A DNA stretch of 64,000 nucleotides from JAAXQD01 sp035529735 (GCA_035529735.1 DATKWE010000023.1:1-64000); one strand, 5' to 3'. Counted from the first letter of the stretch, positions 6,430 to 16,267 are shown. Program-made: numbers and translations. Notes: generated from the sequence alone by a model not told the origin.

Positions 6430-8133
6430 TTAACCTCCGTATTTTCCCGAATCCTTTTTTGGGTTAACTTCCATGAATGCAGTGGGATTTGTTTCCCTGA
6501 CATACGCCTGAATTCCTCTGACGATGGCATCGCACATTCGATCCTGATATTTTTCATTGACAAGTCTTTTGCATTCTATAGAATTGCTGATAAAAGCCGT
6601 CTCTATGAGTATGGCCGGCATCTGGGCGCCCAAAAGAACATAGAACGGCGCCTGTTTTACCCCCTTACTCTTTATCCGGTTGTAGTGCTTTCTCAAATGA
6701 TGGTTCAAGGATCCCTGAACATGAACCGCCAGGCGGCTCGATTCATTGATTTTTGAGTTCTGCATGAGATCGCTTAAAATGGACTGCAGGTCGCTGATAT
6801 TTTTGGTGGACGTGGCATTTTCTCTGGCAGCCACCAAGATGGCATCATTGTCTGTGGCCAGATTCAGGAAAAATGTTTCGATGCCGAAGGCCCGCCGGTC
6901 CCTGGAAGCATTGGTGTGTATCGAAATAAAAAGATCCGCATTTTTTGTATTTGCGATGGCGGTTCGCTCCTCCAACGAAAGGGTGCGATCGCTGTTGCGG
7001 GTCATGATCACCTCACAGTCCAGCTGATTGCGAATCTTATTTGCAAGGCGCCGGGCAACTTTCAGGGAAACATTTTTTTCATAAACCCCTTTCAAATAGC
7101 CTGGCGCACCATAATCCCGACCCCCATGACCCGGATCGATCACAATGCGCTTTACGCCCAGGGCAAGCTGTTTGGCCAAAGCGCCGGCGGGAATCTTATC
7201 CCCTTTTTTATCCGTTTTTACCACCGATGGAGTGGGTTTTTCAACCTCTCCCCATACATCGATGACAATCCTGAAGGGGTTCTTGAGGGAAAAAATTTTA
7301 TACGTTTTAAAAGATTTGATATCGACAACCACCCGAACCTGATTCGAGGAGAACTGTCCGGCACGCGTATCCATGAGCAGATTGTCATCGATGAGAATGT
7401 GTTTTTCGATGTCTTTTCCCAGCCTGCTGTTGTTTAAATCGACATAAAGACGTTTGGGTTTGTTGATAGATGTGTCTTTTTCAAGAAGTCTGTGGGCGTA
7501 GGACACTTCATTGTCTGCATCGATGACGACACGGGTGTAGTTCGGATTGGACCAGTACCGCAGCCCGACAATTTGGGCGTTCCCGGCTTCAGTCTGGTTT
7601 GATTTCTTTGTATCCGGGTCTTGAGTCGAAGATAATTTTTTTATTTCCTTTTCAATGCTGTCCGCCGGAGACCGGACATTGTTTTTTTCAGGCATGGCTT
7701 TTGTGGGTGTCGTTTTCGGGGTCTTTTTCAAGGCGTGCCGGCGTATGGCATTTTCAGCTTTTTGTCTGTATTTGCTGCTTGGATACCGGGTTATAATAAG
7801 ATCATACACCTCAAAAGCGTTTTCTCTGTCAGACGTTTTGAATGATCGCCGATAAAGTTCTTCATACAGAACCCCGGCCATATAAAGTCCTACAGGGGCC
7901 CACGAACCTGAAGGGTTATGCCGGTAAACCGCTTTGAAGTTGTCGATGCAGAGCAGCCAGTTCTCCCGGTATTTCTGCTTTTTGGGGCTGTGGCGAAGTT
8001 TTTTATAGCAGGCTTCAGCCTGGTGGTATTTGTCTTTTGAAGTGGCGGCAAAGGACACCGGCTGTCCGGTTATGGAAAGTATACAGCCGATCAGGATATA
8101 GGGTAAAATTAATTTTATTCTTTCAACTAACAA
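6430..8133 (-). CDS. N-acetylmuramoyl-L-alanine amidase with AMIN domain
   Basis: A 567-aa exported cell-wall hydrolase, AmiA/B/C type. Residues 1-30 are a signal sequence; 30-140 form a TPR-like helical region; about 190-290 is an AMIN domain (VGLRYWSNPNYTRVVIDAD onward) that targets peptidoglycan or the septum; about 335-555 is the Amidase_3 zinc catalytic domain with IDPGHGGRDYGAPG, the zinc ligands H and E, LFISIHTNAS and ILIETAFISN. The start is a TTG at 8133 with AAAGG nine bases upstream, overlapping the mutS stop by 11 bases. It cleaves the amide bond between MurNAc and L-Ala during cell separation. Confidence 0.9.
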   Translation of the reverse strand: MLVERIKLILPYILIGCILSITGQPVSFAATSKDKYHQAEACYKKLRHSPKKQKYRENWLLCIDNFKAVYRHNPSGSWAPVGLYMAGVLYEELYRRSFKTSDRENAFEVYDLIITRYPSSKYRQKAENAIRRHALKKTPKTTPTKAMPEKNNVRSPADSIEKEIKKLSSTQDPDTKKSNQTEAGNAQIVGLRYWSNPNYTRVVIDADNEVSYAHRLLEKDTSINKPKRLYVDLNNSRLGKDIEKHILIDDNLLMDTRAGQFSSNQVRVVVDIKSFKTYKIFSLKNPFRIVIDVWGEVEKPTPSVVKTDKKGDKIPAGALAKQLALGVKRIVIDPGHGGRDYGAPGYLKGVYEKNVSLKVARRLANKIRNQLDCEVIMTRNSDRTLSLEERTAIANTKNADLFISIHTNASRDRRAFGIETFFLNLATDNDAILVAARENATSTKNISDLQSILSDLMQNSKINESSRLAVHVQGSLNHHLRKHYNRIKSKGVKQAPFYVLLGAQMPAILIETAFISNSIECKRLVNEKYQDRMCDAIVRGIQAYVRETNPTAFMEVNPKKDSGKYGG

Positions 8134-10750
8134 TGGTTTTGGCCTTTTCCTGAAGTTCGTTCAGATAATTTAAAGCATCCAGAGGTGTCATTTTCGAAAT
8201 GTCCAGTTTTTGAAGTTTCTCAATGATAAAATGATCCATTTTTGAAAAAAGATTGAGCTGCACATGTCCTTTTTTCGAAAGATCTGCGCCATCACAAAGG
8301 CCGGGCAGCGCTTTCAAGCCATGTTCATCATTTTCAATATTGTACAGGATCTTTTTCGCCCGCTGGATCACGGTATTTGGAACACCCGCCAGCCGAGCGA
8401 CTTGTATCCCATAACTCCTATTGGTGCCCCCCTCCACCAGTTTTCGCAAGAAAATGATTTCATCATTCCATTCCTTGACCGCAATGTTGTAATTTTTGAT
8501 CCGATCCTTCAAACGTGCCAGTTCCGTTAATTCATGATAATGCGTCGCAAAAAGGGTTTTAACGCCGCCGGCCTTTAAATCATGGAGGTATTCCGCAACC
8601 GCCCACGCAATACTGAGGCCGTCGAAGGTACTGGTTCCTCGCCCGATCTCATCCATAATAACGAGGCTCTGGGACGTTGCGCTGTTTAAAATATTTGCGG
8701 TTTCTTGCATTTCCACCATAAATGTGCTCTGGCCTTGGGAGAGGTTGTCCAGAGCCCCGACACGTGTAAATATTCTGTCGGTAGTACCGATGGAAGCCCT
8801 GGCGGCAGGAATAAAAGAGCCCATCTGGGCCATAAGGACCATGAGGGCCACCTGGCGCAGCACCGTCGATTTGCCCGCCATATTGGGTCCGGTAATGATG
8901 AGTATCTGATTTTCTGTATTGTCCATCCGGATCGTATTCGGCACGAAACGCTCACCGGTAATCATTTTCTCCACCACCGGGTGTCGGCCGTCTTCTATCT
9001 GAATGAAGCCCTCGGTATTAAATTCCGGCCTGCGGTAATCGTTTTGATCGGCGATCTCAGCCAGATTCAACAGGCAGTCGAGTCTGGCCAAAAAATACGC
9101 CACCTCTTGAATGGCCGTGTTGTGGTTGACAACCGCATCTTTAATCTCGTTGAATACTTGGTATTCAAGGGCAGCCCTTTGGTCTTCTGCACCCAGGACC
9201 TTTACTTCAAAATTTTTCAGTTCGTCCGTGATGTAACGCTCTGCATTGACCAGCGTCTGTTTACCCACATAATGCACAGGAACCGCTTTCGAACGCGTTT
9301 TCGGCACTTCGATAAAATAACCGAAAACCTTATTGTACCTTACTTTAAGGGTGTTTATCCCGGTGGCTTCTTTTTCCCTGGCCTCGAGCTCGGCCAACCA
9401 TTTTTTCCCGTCCCGACTGATTAAAATCAGCTCATCCAGTTGAGCGTTGAAGCCGGTTTTGATAATACCGCCTTCATTGATGGTCGGGGGTGCATCTTCG
9501 CGGATGGCTTTTTCAATCAGGGCGGCCAACTCGCTGAGGCCGTCGATATTTTGACGGGAGTTGAAAAGGGCGGCTTTAAATTTCGAAAGCAAGGTCCATA
9601 TATCCGGAAGGCTGTTCAAGGAACGCTTCAGCGCAACAAGATCTCTGGCATTTGAATGCCCCATGGCGATCTTACTTCCGAGACGTTCCAGATCATAAAC
9701 CGATTTCAAGTGATCTCTGATGTCCCGCCGGACCTGTATATCGTCCTTTGTTTCTTCTACTGCATCCTGCCGAAGCCGTATCTCGGATATATCCATCAAC
9801 GGATATCTGATCCACCGCTTCAGGAGCCTCCCCCCCATCGCCGTAACCGTCCGATCCATGACGCCGATGAGGGTCCCCTGTCTGGAACCTGTACGGATAT
9901 TTTTTATAATTTCAAGGTTGCGGAAACTAATTTCGTCGATAACAAGGGAATTGCCCAGGGAATATGTTTCGATTTTTGATAAATGTTCGATCTTTTGTTT
10001 CTGGGTCTCCCTTATGTAAAAAACGAGCGCGCCTGCGGCGCGAATACCGGCTTTTAAATGTTCACAGCCGAACCCTTCAAGGGAAAGGGTTTTGAATTGA
10101 TCCATCAGCCGTTCACGTCCCCCGCTGTATTCAAATGCTCTGTCGGGTATAAAAGTAATGGGTCTGTCCGACAACGCGCTGATAATCGCTGAAAAAAACC
10201 GGTCGCTTTTTGATGACTCCGGAAGAAGAACTTCACTGGGTGAGATCCGAAGGGCCTCATCCACCACTGCATCCAAATCTGAAGATTCAGACACACGAAA
10301 GGATCCGGTTGAAATATCCAGATAGCTGAGCCCCACAGTATTTTTTTCACAGGCGACGGCGAGGACATAATTGTCTGATTTTTCATCCAACAATTCATTG
10401 TCAAGGATCATTCCCGGAGTGATGACACGAACAACATCCCTTTTTACCAGACCTTTTGCCAGGGCAGGGTCTTCGATTTGGTCGCATATTGCGACTTTGT
10501 AACCTTGGTTGATCAGGCGGGCGATATATCCCTGTACGGCGCGATACGGCACACCGCACATGGGAATGGGGAATTTATCTTTCTTGTTTCTGGAGGTTAA
10601 AGTGATTTCTAGGATCCGGGAGGCAACTTCGGCATCTTCAAAGAACATTTCATAAAAATCTCCCATCCTGTAAAAAAGTATCGCATCGGCATATCTTTCC
10701 TTGATGGACAGATACTGTTTTATCATGGGGGTTGTTTTCGAAAGATGCAT
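8123..10750 (-). CDS. mutS: DNA mismatch repair protein MutS
   Basis: An 875-aa mismatch-recognition ATPase. The mismatch-binding motif FYEMF lies near residue 30 in the N-terminal domain; Walker A GPNMAGKS near residue 620; then DEIGRGTSTFDGLSIAWA (Walker B and signature) and THYHEL. Length is normal for bacterial MutS1. I prefer the ATG at 10750 (MHLSKTTPM), which matches the family N-terminus; a TTG at 10759 is also in frame. Neither has a strong ribosome site. It heads the mutS-amidase-crotonase run. Confidence 0.96.
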   Translation of the reverse strand: MHLSKTTPMIKQYLSIKERYADAILFYRMGDFYEMFFEDAEVASRILEITLTSRNKKDKFPIPMCGVPYRAVQGYIARLINQGYKVAICDQIEDPALAKGLVKRDVVRVITPGMILDNELLDEKSDNYVLAVACEKNTVGLSYLDISTGSFRVSESSDLDAVVDEALRISPSEVLLPESSKSDRFFSAIISALSDRPITFIPDRAFEYSGGRERLMDQFKTLSLEGFGCEHLKAGIRAAGALVFYIRETQKQKIEHLSKIETYSLGNSLVIDEISFRNLEIIKNIRTGSRQGTLIGVMDRTVTAMGGRLLKRWIRYPLMDISEIRLRQDAVEETKDDIQVRRDIRDHLKSVYDLERLGSKIAMGHSNARDLVALKRSLNSLPDIWTLLSKFKAALFNSRQNIDGLSELAALIEKAIREDAPPTINEGGIIKTGFNAQLDELILISRDGKKWLAELEAREKEATGINTLKVRYNKVFGYFIEVPKTRSKAVPVHYVGKQTLVNAERYITDELKNFEVKVLGAEDQRAALEYQVFNEIKDAVVNHNTAIQEVAYFLARLDCLLNLAEIADQNDYRRPEFNTEGFIQIEDGRHPVVEKMITGERFVPNTIRMDNTENQILIITGPNMAGKSTVLRQVALMVLMAQMGSFIPAARASIGTTDRIFTRVGALDNLSQGQSTFMVEMQETANILNSATSQSLVIMDEIGRGTSTFDGLSIAWAVAEYLHDLKAGGVKTLFATHYHELTELARLKDRIKNYNIAVKEWNDEIIFLRKLVEGGTNRSYGIQVARLAGVPNTVIQRAKKILYNIENDEHGLKALPGLCDGADLSKKGHVQLNLFSKMDHFIIEKLQKLDISKMTPLDALNYLNELQEKAKTIVS

Positions 10751-10968
10751 ACGACTCAAACGATCATGAAACTTGGGAAGCTGCCATGGATGTTATTCAG
10801 TGATTTCCAGGTCTACCGGTTTTTGCCGCCCGGAAGAAAAAATAATACATATATCCTTTGTGTCTGGGTGCCTTTGGGGCAAATATTTTTGATTTTCTCC
10901 GAACTGTCGGCGCTCATCGCCGGAGGCCGAATGGTTTAATTTGGGTTTTTTAAAGGCTGACCCGCGTG

Positions 10969-11343
10969 TTATGACGTGCTCACCGCATCCTGTTCCTCGG
11001 GCGGTTTAGAATAGCCGTAAGCCGTTCCCTTTAAGGATTCCATCTCTTTTTTAAGGTCCGATATTTCTTTCAGCTGATCGGTGGCTGCTGTATTTAACGT
11101 TTTGATCTTTTTCTTTGATTTAAACCGGTCAAAAAGGCTGGTAAAATAGGCGATCAGGAACCCGACAAGAAAGAAAATAAGAAAAAAGAATAAATTCGGC
11201 AGTTCCTTTAGATGATAGGGTTCACCCACCAGGAGATCGATTTTAAAGCCTTGTTTGGCCATGAAATAATCTTTATTCGAAAGAAAAATAATTGCGAAAA
11301 AACCGACAATAATGACTCCGAGAGCGATCTTAAATTTTTTCAT
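10969..11343 (-). CDS. Small membrane protein, LapA-like
   Basis: A 124-aa protein with two membrane segments (about 7-25 and 50-70) and a cytoplasmic C-terminal tail with a predicted coiled coil (about 85-110). This is the layout of LapA/DUF1049 proteins, which in enterobacteria tune LPS synthesis. The short lumenal piece FKIDLLVGEPYHLKELPN before the second helix is also LapA-like. It follows the HIT gene by 22 bases and has GGAGAAAAA before its ATG. The family call is by architecture only. Confidence 0.6.
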   Translation of the reverse strand: MKKFKIALGVIIVGFFAIIFLSNKDYFMAKQGFKIDLLVGEPYHLKELPNLFFFLIFFLVGFLIAYFTSLFDRFKSKKKIKTLNTAATDQLKEISDLKKEMESLKGTAYGYSKPPEEQDAVSTS

Positions 11344-11365
11344 TTTTTCTCCTTTATTTTCAGCC

Positions 11366-11845
11366 CTATATGTCTATTTTATCAAAGTATGGCTTTAAAT
11401 TGTTGTAAGTGGTCAATAAATGTTCCGGGATTACCCGGACATCGGAAAAAACCGTGAGTGCATTGGTATCGCCGAACCACCGGGGAACCACATGAAAATG
11501 AAGATGTTCCTCAACACCGGCACCGGCTACTTTTCCCAAGTTAAGTCCCACATTAAAACCGTCTGGGTTCATTGCGCTTTTCAGAACCCCTACGGATTTT
11601 TCAACGGTTTCCAGCAGCGTGCCCATTTCCCCTTTACTCAGCTGGTCCAGGGTGGATATATGTCGAATTGGAGACACCAGAAGATGACCGTTGATGTAAG
11701 GAAATTTATTCATGACCACTATGGTTTCCTTCCCCCTATAGAGAGTCAGATTATCCTCATTTGAAAGCGCCTTGCAAAGAATACAGCCTTCGTCCTTCTC
11801 GGCCAGAATATATTCAATACGCCACGGAGCCCACATGGTTTTCAT
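11366..11845 (-). CDS. HIT family nucleotide hydrolase/transferase
   Basis: A 159-aa cytoplasmic protein with the histidine-triad motif HLHFHVVPRW near residues 113-122. The N-terminal MWAPWRIEYI and CILC (a zinc-type pair) are typical of the Fhit/Ap4A-phosphorylase branch. HIT proteins hydrolyse AMP-linked molecules such as Ap4A or adenylylated amines. It precedes the LapA-like gene; a terminator at 12005-12048 separates it from UPF0280 upstream. Confidence 0.9.
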   Translation of the reverse strand: MKTMWAPWRIEYILAEKDEGCILCKALSNEDNLTLYRGKETIVVMNKFPYINGHLLVSPIRHISTLDQLSKGEMGTLLETVEKSVGVLKSAMNPDGFNVGLNLGKVAGAGVEEHLHFHVVPRWFGDTNALTVFSDVRVIPEHLLTTYNNLKPYFDKIDI

Positions 11846-12004
11846 TTCATATACACCTTGATCAGCCCGGATATTTTATAATGTATTTGTAAAAAGTGGG
11901 ATATATTTTTCAATCGGCAATTTTTGACAGGCATTCCCGACATTCATTTTATCTACCCTTTTTAATTCTAAAACTCAACCCTTTTCTACCCCCCGACATT
12001 GCAT

Positions 12005-12048
12005 AAAAAACAGCCCTTGGATGTATTAAAACTTTGTATTTAAGGGCT
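12005..12048 (-). terminator. Intrinsic terminator after the UPF0280 gene
   Basis: On the minus strand AGCCCTT (12042-12048) pairs with AAGGGCT (12012-12018) and is followed by GTTTTTTATG. It sits about 55 bases past the UPF0280 stop codon. The stem is only 7 bp with a long loop, so strength is uncertain. Confidence 0.6.
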
Positions 12049-12103
12049 TCAGGTGGTCTTAGCGGTTTTTGTAAAATTCTGCGGCATCTTCGACGATTCA
12101 ATA

Positions 12104-12877
12104 TTAGGGCAGATTCAGGGAAACGACGTCCAGATCACCCCACATCCCGACCGCTTCACCGATGATCACAACGATTCCATTAACGCCGTCTATCTTCTTG
12201 CCGAAATCAATGGCAGACGCTATATAATCCTTGGATTTTAAGCGATTACCGATGGACGTTGCCGCGGCATCCGCAAGGGGGCAGGAATCGGATACCACGC
12301 AGATCGCATCCGCCTTTCCCAAACTTAGCGAATGACCGACCGTACCCGATGACGTGCATACGGCTGCAGGTTTTTCTTTGGATTTGATACAGAGGCCCAT
12401 GCGCATGCTCAAGGGAGATGTGCCTGCAAAAATGCCCATGGTCACTGGATCGTCGGTCTTTAAAAAGATATCCCCCCCGTTTTCCACCACCACTTCATCG
12501 GTATATTTCAACAGATCGACACCCACATGTTCGGCAATTGCGCCGGCCACCGCCGCCATGGGGCCGACGCCGGCCTTTTGACCAGCAAACACCATGTCCT
12601 GAATGATGATCGGCGCCGGGCCATGAACACGCCACGGCTTCAGGGTATCAAGGAATTCAGGATGCTTTTTTATATACTTCTCGATGTATCCCCGATGCGT
12701 TAGAATCAGTTCCCGGGTGATATCCTCAAGCGGTTTTAACGCCTGTACATACAGGTCTGTTTCTTGGACGGCCACCCTGAAAGCGACCCGGTCTTTACTG
12801 GACAGCAGATTCCGGTAATATCTTTTTTGGTATTCACGCGTTGTGTGTTCCGGATTTCGCACAGTGGGTTTTTTCAT
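12104..12877 (-). CDS. UPF0280 family protein
   Basis: A 257-aa protein of the UPF0280 family, distantly related in fold to ApbE flavin transferases. Conserved blocks are visible: FRVAVQETDLYVQA (about 32-45), GPMAAVAGAIAEHVG (about 100-114), VENGGDIFLK (about 126-135) and TSSGTVGHSLSLGKADA (about 170-187). The function of the family is unknown; a role in methanogenesis-type or C1 metabolism has been proposed for archaeal members only. It lies 43 bases after the dGTPase-like gene in a co-directional run. Confidence 0.8.
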   Translation of the reverse strand: MKKPTVRNPEHTTREYQKRYYRNLLSSKDRVAFRVAVQETDLYVQALKPLEDITRELILTHRGYIEKYIKKHPEFLDTLKPWRVHGPAPIIIQDMVFAGQKAGVGPMAAVAGAIAEHVGVDLLKYTDEVVVENGGDIFLKTDDPVTMGIFAGTSPLSMRMGLCIKSKEKPAAVCTSSGTVGHSLSLGKADAICVVSDSCPLADAAATSIGNRLKSKDYIASAIDFGKKIDGVNGIVVIIGEAVGMWGDLDVVSLNLP

Positions 12878-12920
12878 GGGTGTTTTTTAATTCCAGATAT
12901 TTTTACATGAAATATTCAGG

Positions 12921-14090
12921 TTAGTAAAACCTGATTTCAGGCCGCATATCTTCCGGACACTGTCTTAAAAAATACTGATCCGTCATTCCGGCAATAAAAT
13001 CCCTTACGATTTCCTCTGTTTGATAATTATCCAGGTAATCTTCTGACATATTCTCCAAAAATCCGGTAAATATCACCGATGACCGATTTTCGGTTTCAAT
13101 ATCTTCAAAATAGGTTTCAAACAGCATCTTAAACAGTTTTTTTATGGTTCCCGAATGTTTTTTTATTTTTGGATTCATATAAATATGCTCAAGGTTGAAT
13201 TCCTTCAATCGCTTTAAAACATCGGACACTTCCCGGCTGAACGCGATAAACCCGTTTTGAAAGCTGTTGTTGATAATATCGGTCACAAGGTTATACACGA
13301 TGGTTCCGTTGGTATTTCCGAGGATATCCACACTCTCCTTGGGGAGATCGGACCGTTTGATCATATTGAGCCGGATGGCATCCTCTATGTCACGCCCGAT
13401 GTAGGCGATGGTATCTGCCATACGGACCACACATCCTTCCATGGTCATTGGGATGAGTTTGGTCGATGGATCGGATTTTTTAACAGACATTTCTCTTTCG
13501 AGTGTCTCAAATGTTTTTTCCCGATCCGGCTTGAGCGCTTGATTATGAATTTCACCGTCATGGCACAGTATTCCGTCGAGTGTCTGAAGGCACAGATTCC
13601 ATCCCCGGCCCTTGCGCTCCACCCGGTCTAAAAACTGTACGCTCTGGACATTGTGCTCAAAATAACCGATACCGTTGGATTTGCAAAGTTCGGATAAAAA
13701 TCTTTCGCCGTCATGGCCGAATGGTGTATGGCCGATATCATGTCCCAGCGCAATGGCTTCGATGAGATCTTCGTTGAACCCCAGGTATCGGCCGATGCTC
13801 CTTGAAATTTTCGACACCAGCTGGACGTGGAGAACACGATGGGTAATATGATCATGGCGAATCAGATAAAAGACCTGGGTTTTGTCGATATATCTCGTGT
13901 ACGCCCGGGAATGCAGTATCCGATCGGCATCCACCGAGAATGTCTGGCGGTATCCTTCCGCAAGACGCTCATCATGGGATCGCCGGACCCCTGTTGAACT
14001 CAAGGTGGCCAGGGGAGACAATATTTCACTTTCTCGTTGTGTCATAGCCCTGCTGATCATGTTTAGATTTTTGTTTTTAAATTTTTCCAT
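12921..14090 (-). CDS. dgt: Deoxyguanosinetriphosphate triphosphohydrolase-like protein
   Basis: A 389-aa HD-superfamily phosphohydrolase. The metal site is visible as RVLHVQLVSKISR (about 85-97), then HDIGHTPFGHDGE (about 116-128) and a later ADTIAYIGRD. The N-terminal R-x5-DRDRI-like region reads FSVDADRILHSRAYTRYIDKTQV, typical of dGTPase-like proteins. They cleave dNTPs to nucleoside and tripolyphosphate. It overlaps the ATP-grasp gene by 14 bases. The start ATG at 14090 could be replaced by one ten codons later. True dGTP specificity is not proven for this branch. Confidence 0.9.
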   Translation of the reverse strand: MEKFKNKNLNMISRAMTQRESEILSPLATLSSTGVRRSHDERLAEGYRQTFSVDADRILHSRAYTRYIDKTQVFYLIRHDHITHRVLHVQLVSKISRSIGRYLGFNEDLIEAIALGHDIGHTPFGHDGERFLSELCKSNGIGYFEHNVQSVQFLDRVERKGRGWNLCLQTLDGILCHDGEIHNQALKPDREKTFETLEREMSVKKSDPSTKLIPMTMEGCVVRMADTIAYIGRDIEDAIRLNMIKRSDLPKESVDILGNTNGTIVYNLVTDIINNSFQNGFIAFSREVSDVLKRLKEFNLEHIYMNPKIKKHSGTIKKLFKMLFETYFEDIETENRSSVIFTGFLENMSEDYLDNYQTEEIVRDFIAGMTDQYFLRQCPEDMRPEIRFY

Positions 14091-14868
14091 CTTCGATCAT
14101 TCTCTCCATAAGTCTCAGGTAATCTATCCCCGCCCTTCTGAATCCTGCTTTGCCATACTTCATATTGGCTTCAAGAACATAGAGTCGGCCCTCATTTTCG
14201 ATGATATCGATACCGACATCGTCCCACTGACATCTTCGGGCGGTATACAGGGCAAGATCGAGAACGGATTGGGGTATGGGGTCCAGGCTAACGGTTCCAC
14301 CCACAGCAAGATTGCTTCTAAATTCACCCGCTGGCGCTATTCGCCAGTAGGCATGTGCAATTTCGTCTCCGATTACGACCACCCGAACATCGCGGCCGGA
14401 CGGTATAAACGCCTGAATATATGCCGGGGTGGGCAAGCTGCAATAACGATGAAGATCGTCCGGATTTTCGATAAGATACACTCCCCTTCCCATGGCCGAT
14501 CCTCTGGGAATCTTGGCAATAAAAGGGAACTGGAAATGATTGCCGATCATGCCTTTTTGCCGTTTCCCATAAAACACCCTTGTTTTGGGATGGGGTATTT
14601 CAAGAAGATCAAACAGTGCCGTCTGCTTGATCTTATCCTGAACACATTTGTAGGTGTGATAACTGGGAAACGTTTTTTTTCCCATGGCATCAAAAAGTTC
14701 TGCATAAAAGGTGGTCGGATAGTATATTTTTTGGGCCTTGCGGATCATTTCCGCCGCTTCAGGGCTGTAATCACTGAAATTCGGTCTTACTCCCAGCGTA
14801 ATAACATTGTTACAGTCTTTAAGGCGGGCCTCTAAAGCGATGACTTTTTTAGAATTTCTCCGGGTCAT
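14077..14868 (-). CDS. RimK-like ATP-grasp protein
   Basis: A 263-aa cytoplasmic protein. Residues 20-80 form a pre-ATP-grasp Rossmann-like part; the ATP-grasp core spans about 85-260 with PFIAKIPRGSAMGRGVYLI (ATP-binding Lys and glycine loop), YIQAFIPSGRDVRVVVIGD, and metal-binding DVGIDIIENEGRLYVLEANMKYG. Relatives such as RimK and LysX join an amino group to a carboxylate. The substrate is unknown. It overlaps the Mut7-C gene by 4 bases (ATGA) and dgt by 14. Confidence 0.8.
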   Translation of the reverse strand: MTRRNSKKVIALEARLKDCNNVITLGVRPNFSDYSPEAAEMIRKAQKIYYPTTFYAELFDAMGKKTFPSYHTYKCVQDKIKQTALFDLLEIPHPKTRVFYGKRQKGMIGNHFQFPFIAKIPRGSAMGRGVYLIENPDDLHRYCSLPTPAYIQAFIPSGRDVRVVVIGDEIAHAYWRIAPAGEFRSNLAVGGTVSLDPIPQSVLDLALYTARRCQWDDVGIDIIENEGRLYVLEANMKYGKAGFRRAGIDYLRLMERMIEDGKI

Positions 14869-15332
14869 TTAAACAGTCTTTTTATGATATCGCGGCTTCG
14901 TTGGGTATGACTCCCCGGCCAGTATATTCTTCCACATTGACTGCAAGAACGGAATGCGTCATGAGTTTCCCAGATATAGTCGGGCACCCTCTTGCGTATG
15001 GAATCTTTATCCACCTTCCGGATCATCGTATTGCATCGGACGCATCGTGAAAACGGCCGTGCATCCTTCGGTGCGATGCCCAGTGTTCCGATGACCTCCC
15101 GAAGCTGTTCAAAGGGGTTGTCCGACGTTATAAAGATAAGCTTTGGAGGTGTATTCCTGTCCCGAATTCGCGCGGTGCGAGTGAGCAAGATGCGCCCTGT
15201 TCCGATATCCATCAATTTTTCAGCTGAAAGATCGGGTTTATAAAATGTGTCAAAGCCCAAAATGCGCAGCCATTTTGCCAACTTCCCCAGTGTATTCTCT
15301 ACAGCAAAACGCATCTCATTTGCGCGGTCCAT
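14865..15332 (-). CDS. Mut7-C RNase-domain protein
   Basis: A 155-aa protein with an N-terminal PIN-like Mut7-C domain (RFAVENTLGKLAKWLRILGFDT, then LLTRTARIRDR) and a C-terminal zinc ribbon RCVRCN ... CSQCGRIYWPGSH. The family is predicted to be an RNase; no substrate is known for bacterial members. The ATG six codons downstream (15314) is an equally good start. One copy of a 20-base dispersed motif (15337-15356) lies 5 bases upstream. It is coupled to the ATP-grasp gene by an ATGA overlap. Confidence 0.8.
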   Translation of the reverse strand: MDRANEMRFAVENTLGKLAKWLRILGFDTFYKPDLSAEKLMDIGTGRILLTRTARIRDRNTPPKLIFITSDNPFEQLREVIGTLGIAPKDARPFSRCVRCNTMIRKVDKDSIRKRVPDYIWETHDAFRSCSQCGRIYWPGSHTQRSRDIIKRLFK

Positions 15333-15336
15333 CTTC

Positions 15337-15356
15337 GTTTACGATCAATTAGGGTT
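15337..15356. repeat. Dispersed 20-base motif, copy 1
   Basis: GTTTACGATCAATTAGGGTT. Identical at 23182-23201 and with one change at 54955-54974. Here it lies just upstream of the Mut7-C start codon. Confidence 0.7.
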
Positions 15357-15415
15357 ATATTTTCGAATATTATAAAGGCCGGATAAATTCTTCGTGAAAA
15401 ATCCGGGCCAAAGCG

Positions 15416-16267
15416 CTATTCCGGCGGTGTCAAAACAAACACGGACGGAGAGACAGACGCGTCGGGCCAGTATCGGTCCACATCGAGCTGAAAACCCGAG
15501 CCATCGCTGTTTGAAATCAGCAATCGAGATGGAACCCGATACCCGTTTATCGCCCGCATTCCATCAAATTCAACCCGATATGCAAGGGTGCCGGTTGCGT
15601 CAAACATTTCGACCTTATGAACATTTTTTTTCTTTTCATCAAGGTATATCTTCTCGAGAATGTCCCCCCATTTTTTTTTTAGCACAAGAACATACCCGTT
15701 TTGACCCGAACCTTCACCGCCATTTCGGGTCGAAACCATATGACCTTCAGTGCTGTAAACTTGAGATCTATTGTCCGTTAAAACCGCAGAATCATATGAA
15801 TGGATCGGAACACGGCCGGCCAAAATATCGACCATATCTTCAGTTTTTACGGGAATTGTAAAAAGTCTTTTCATGGAAGAAGCTGTCGCAGGTTTTTTAT
15901 AAAAATCACCACTGGAATGGGAAATAAGATAGAGCCATTGACCATCACTGGCAACACTGATCATGGGTTGTCCTGAAACGCTGCTTAAAGAGATCCGGAT
16001 TCTGTCAGGCGCTGACGCGACCCATGCGATACGGCCGGCAACGTCTTTTTTTTTGCTTCCCCTGAATTTGATGTTGCCCACACCTTTGAAGGTCTTGAGT
16101 TTAAGATTTTGATTCTTTAGCGTCGAAAGGGTCTTTTCCGCTTCGAGTGCAATAGGGTCCTTGGGTCTTTCGGAAACCCTTGGGGCAAGGATGGTGCAGG
16201 CTGATAAAAAAAAAGTGACGATAAAAAGAATCGATGGAAGCTGGATGTATCGGGTCGTGCATTTCAT
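15416..16267 (-). CDS. LolB/DUF4292-like lipoprotein
   Basis: A 283-aa exported lipoprotein: a signal peptide with lipobox LSAC (Cys near residue 24), followed by a domain of alternating strands (GVGNIKFRGSKKK, DRIRISLSSVSGQPMISVASDGQWLYLI) typical of the LolA/LolB-like fold, which binds acyl chains. It probably sits in the outer membrane facing the periplasm. It overlaps the TPR lipoprotein gene by 4 bases, so the two are likely made together and may act together in envelope assembly (inference). Confidence 0.75.
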   Translation of the reverse strand: MKCTTRYIQLPSILFIVTFFLSACTILAPRVSERPKDPIALEAEKTLSTLKNQNLKLKTFKGVGNIKFRGSKKKDVAGRIAWVASAPDRIRISLSSVSGQPMISVASDGQWLYLISHSSGDFYKKPATASSMKRLFTIPVKTEDMVDILAGRVPIHSYDSAVLTDNRSQVYSTEGHMVSTRNGGEGSGQNGYVLVLKKKWGDILEKIYLDEKKKNVHKVEMFDATGTLAYRVEFDGMRAINGYRVPSRLLISNSDGSGFQLDVDRYWPDASVSPSVFVLTPPE

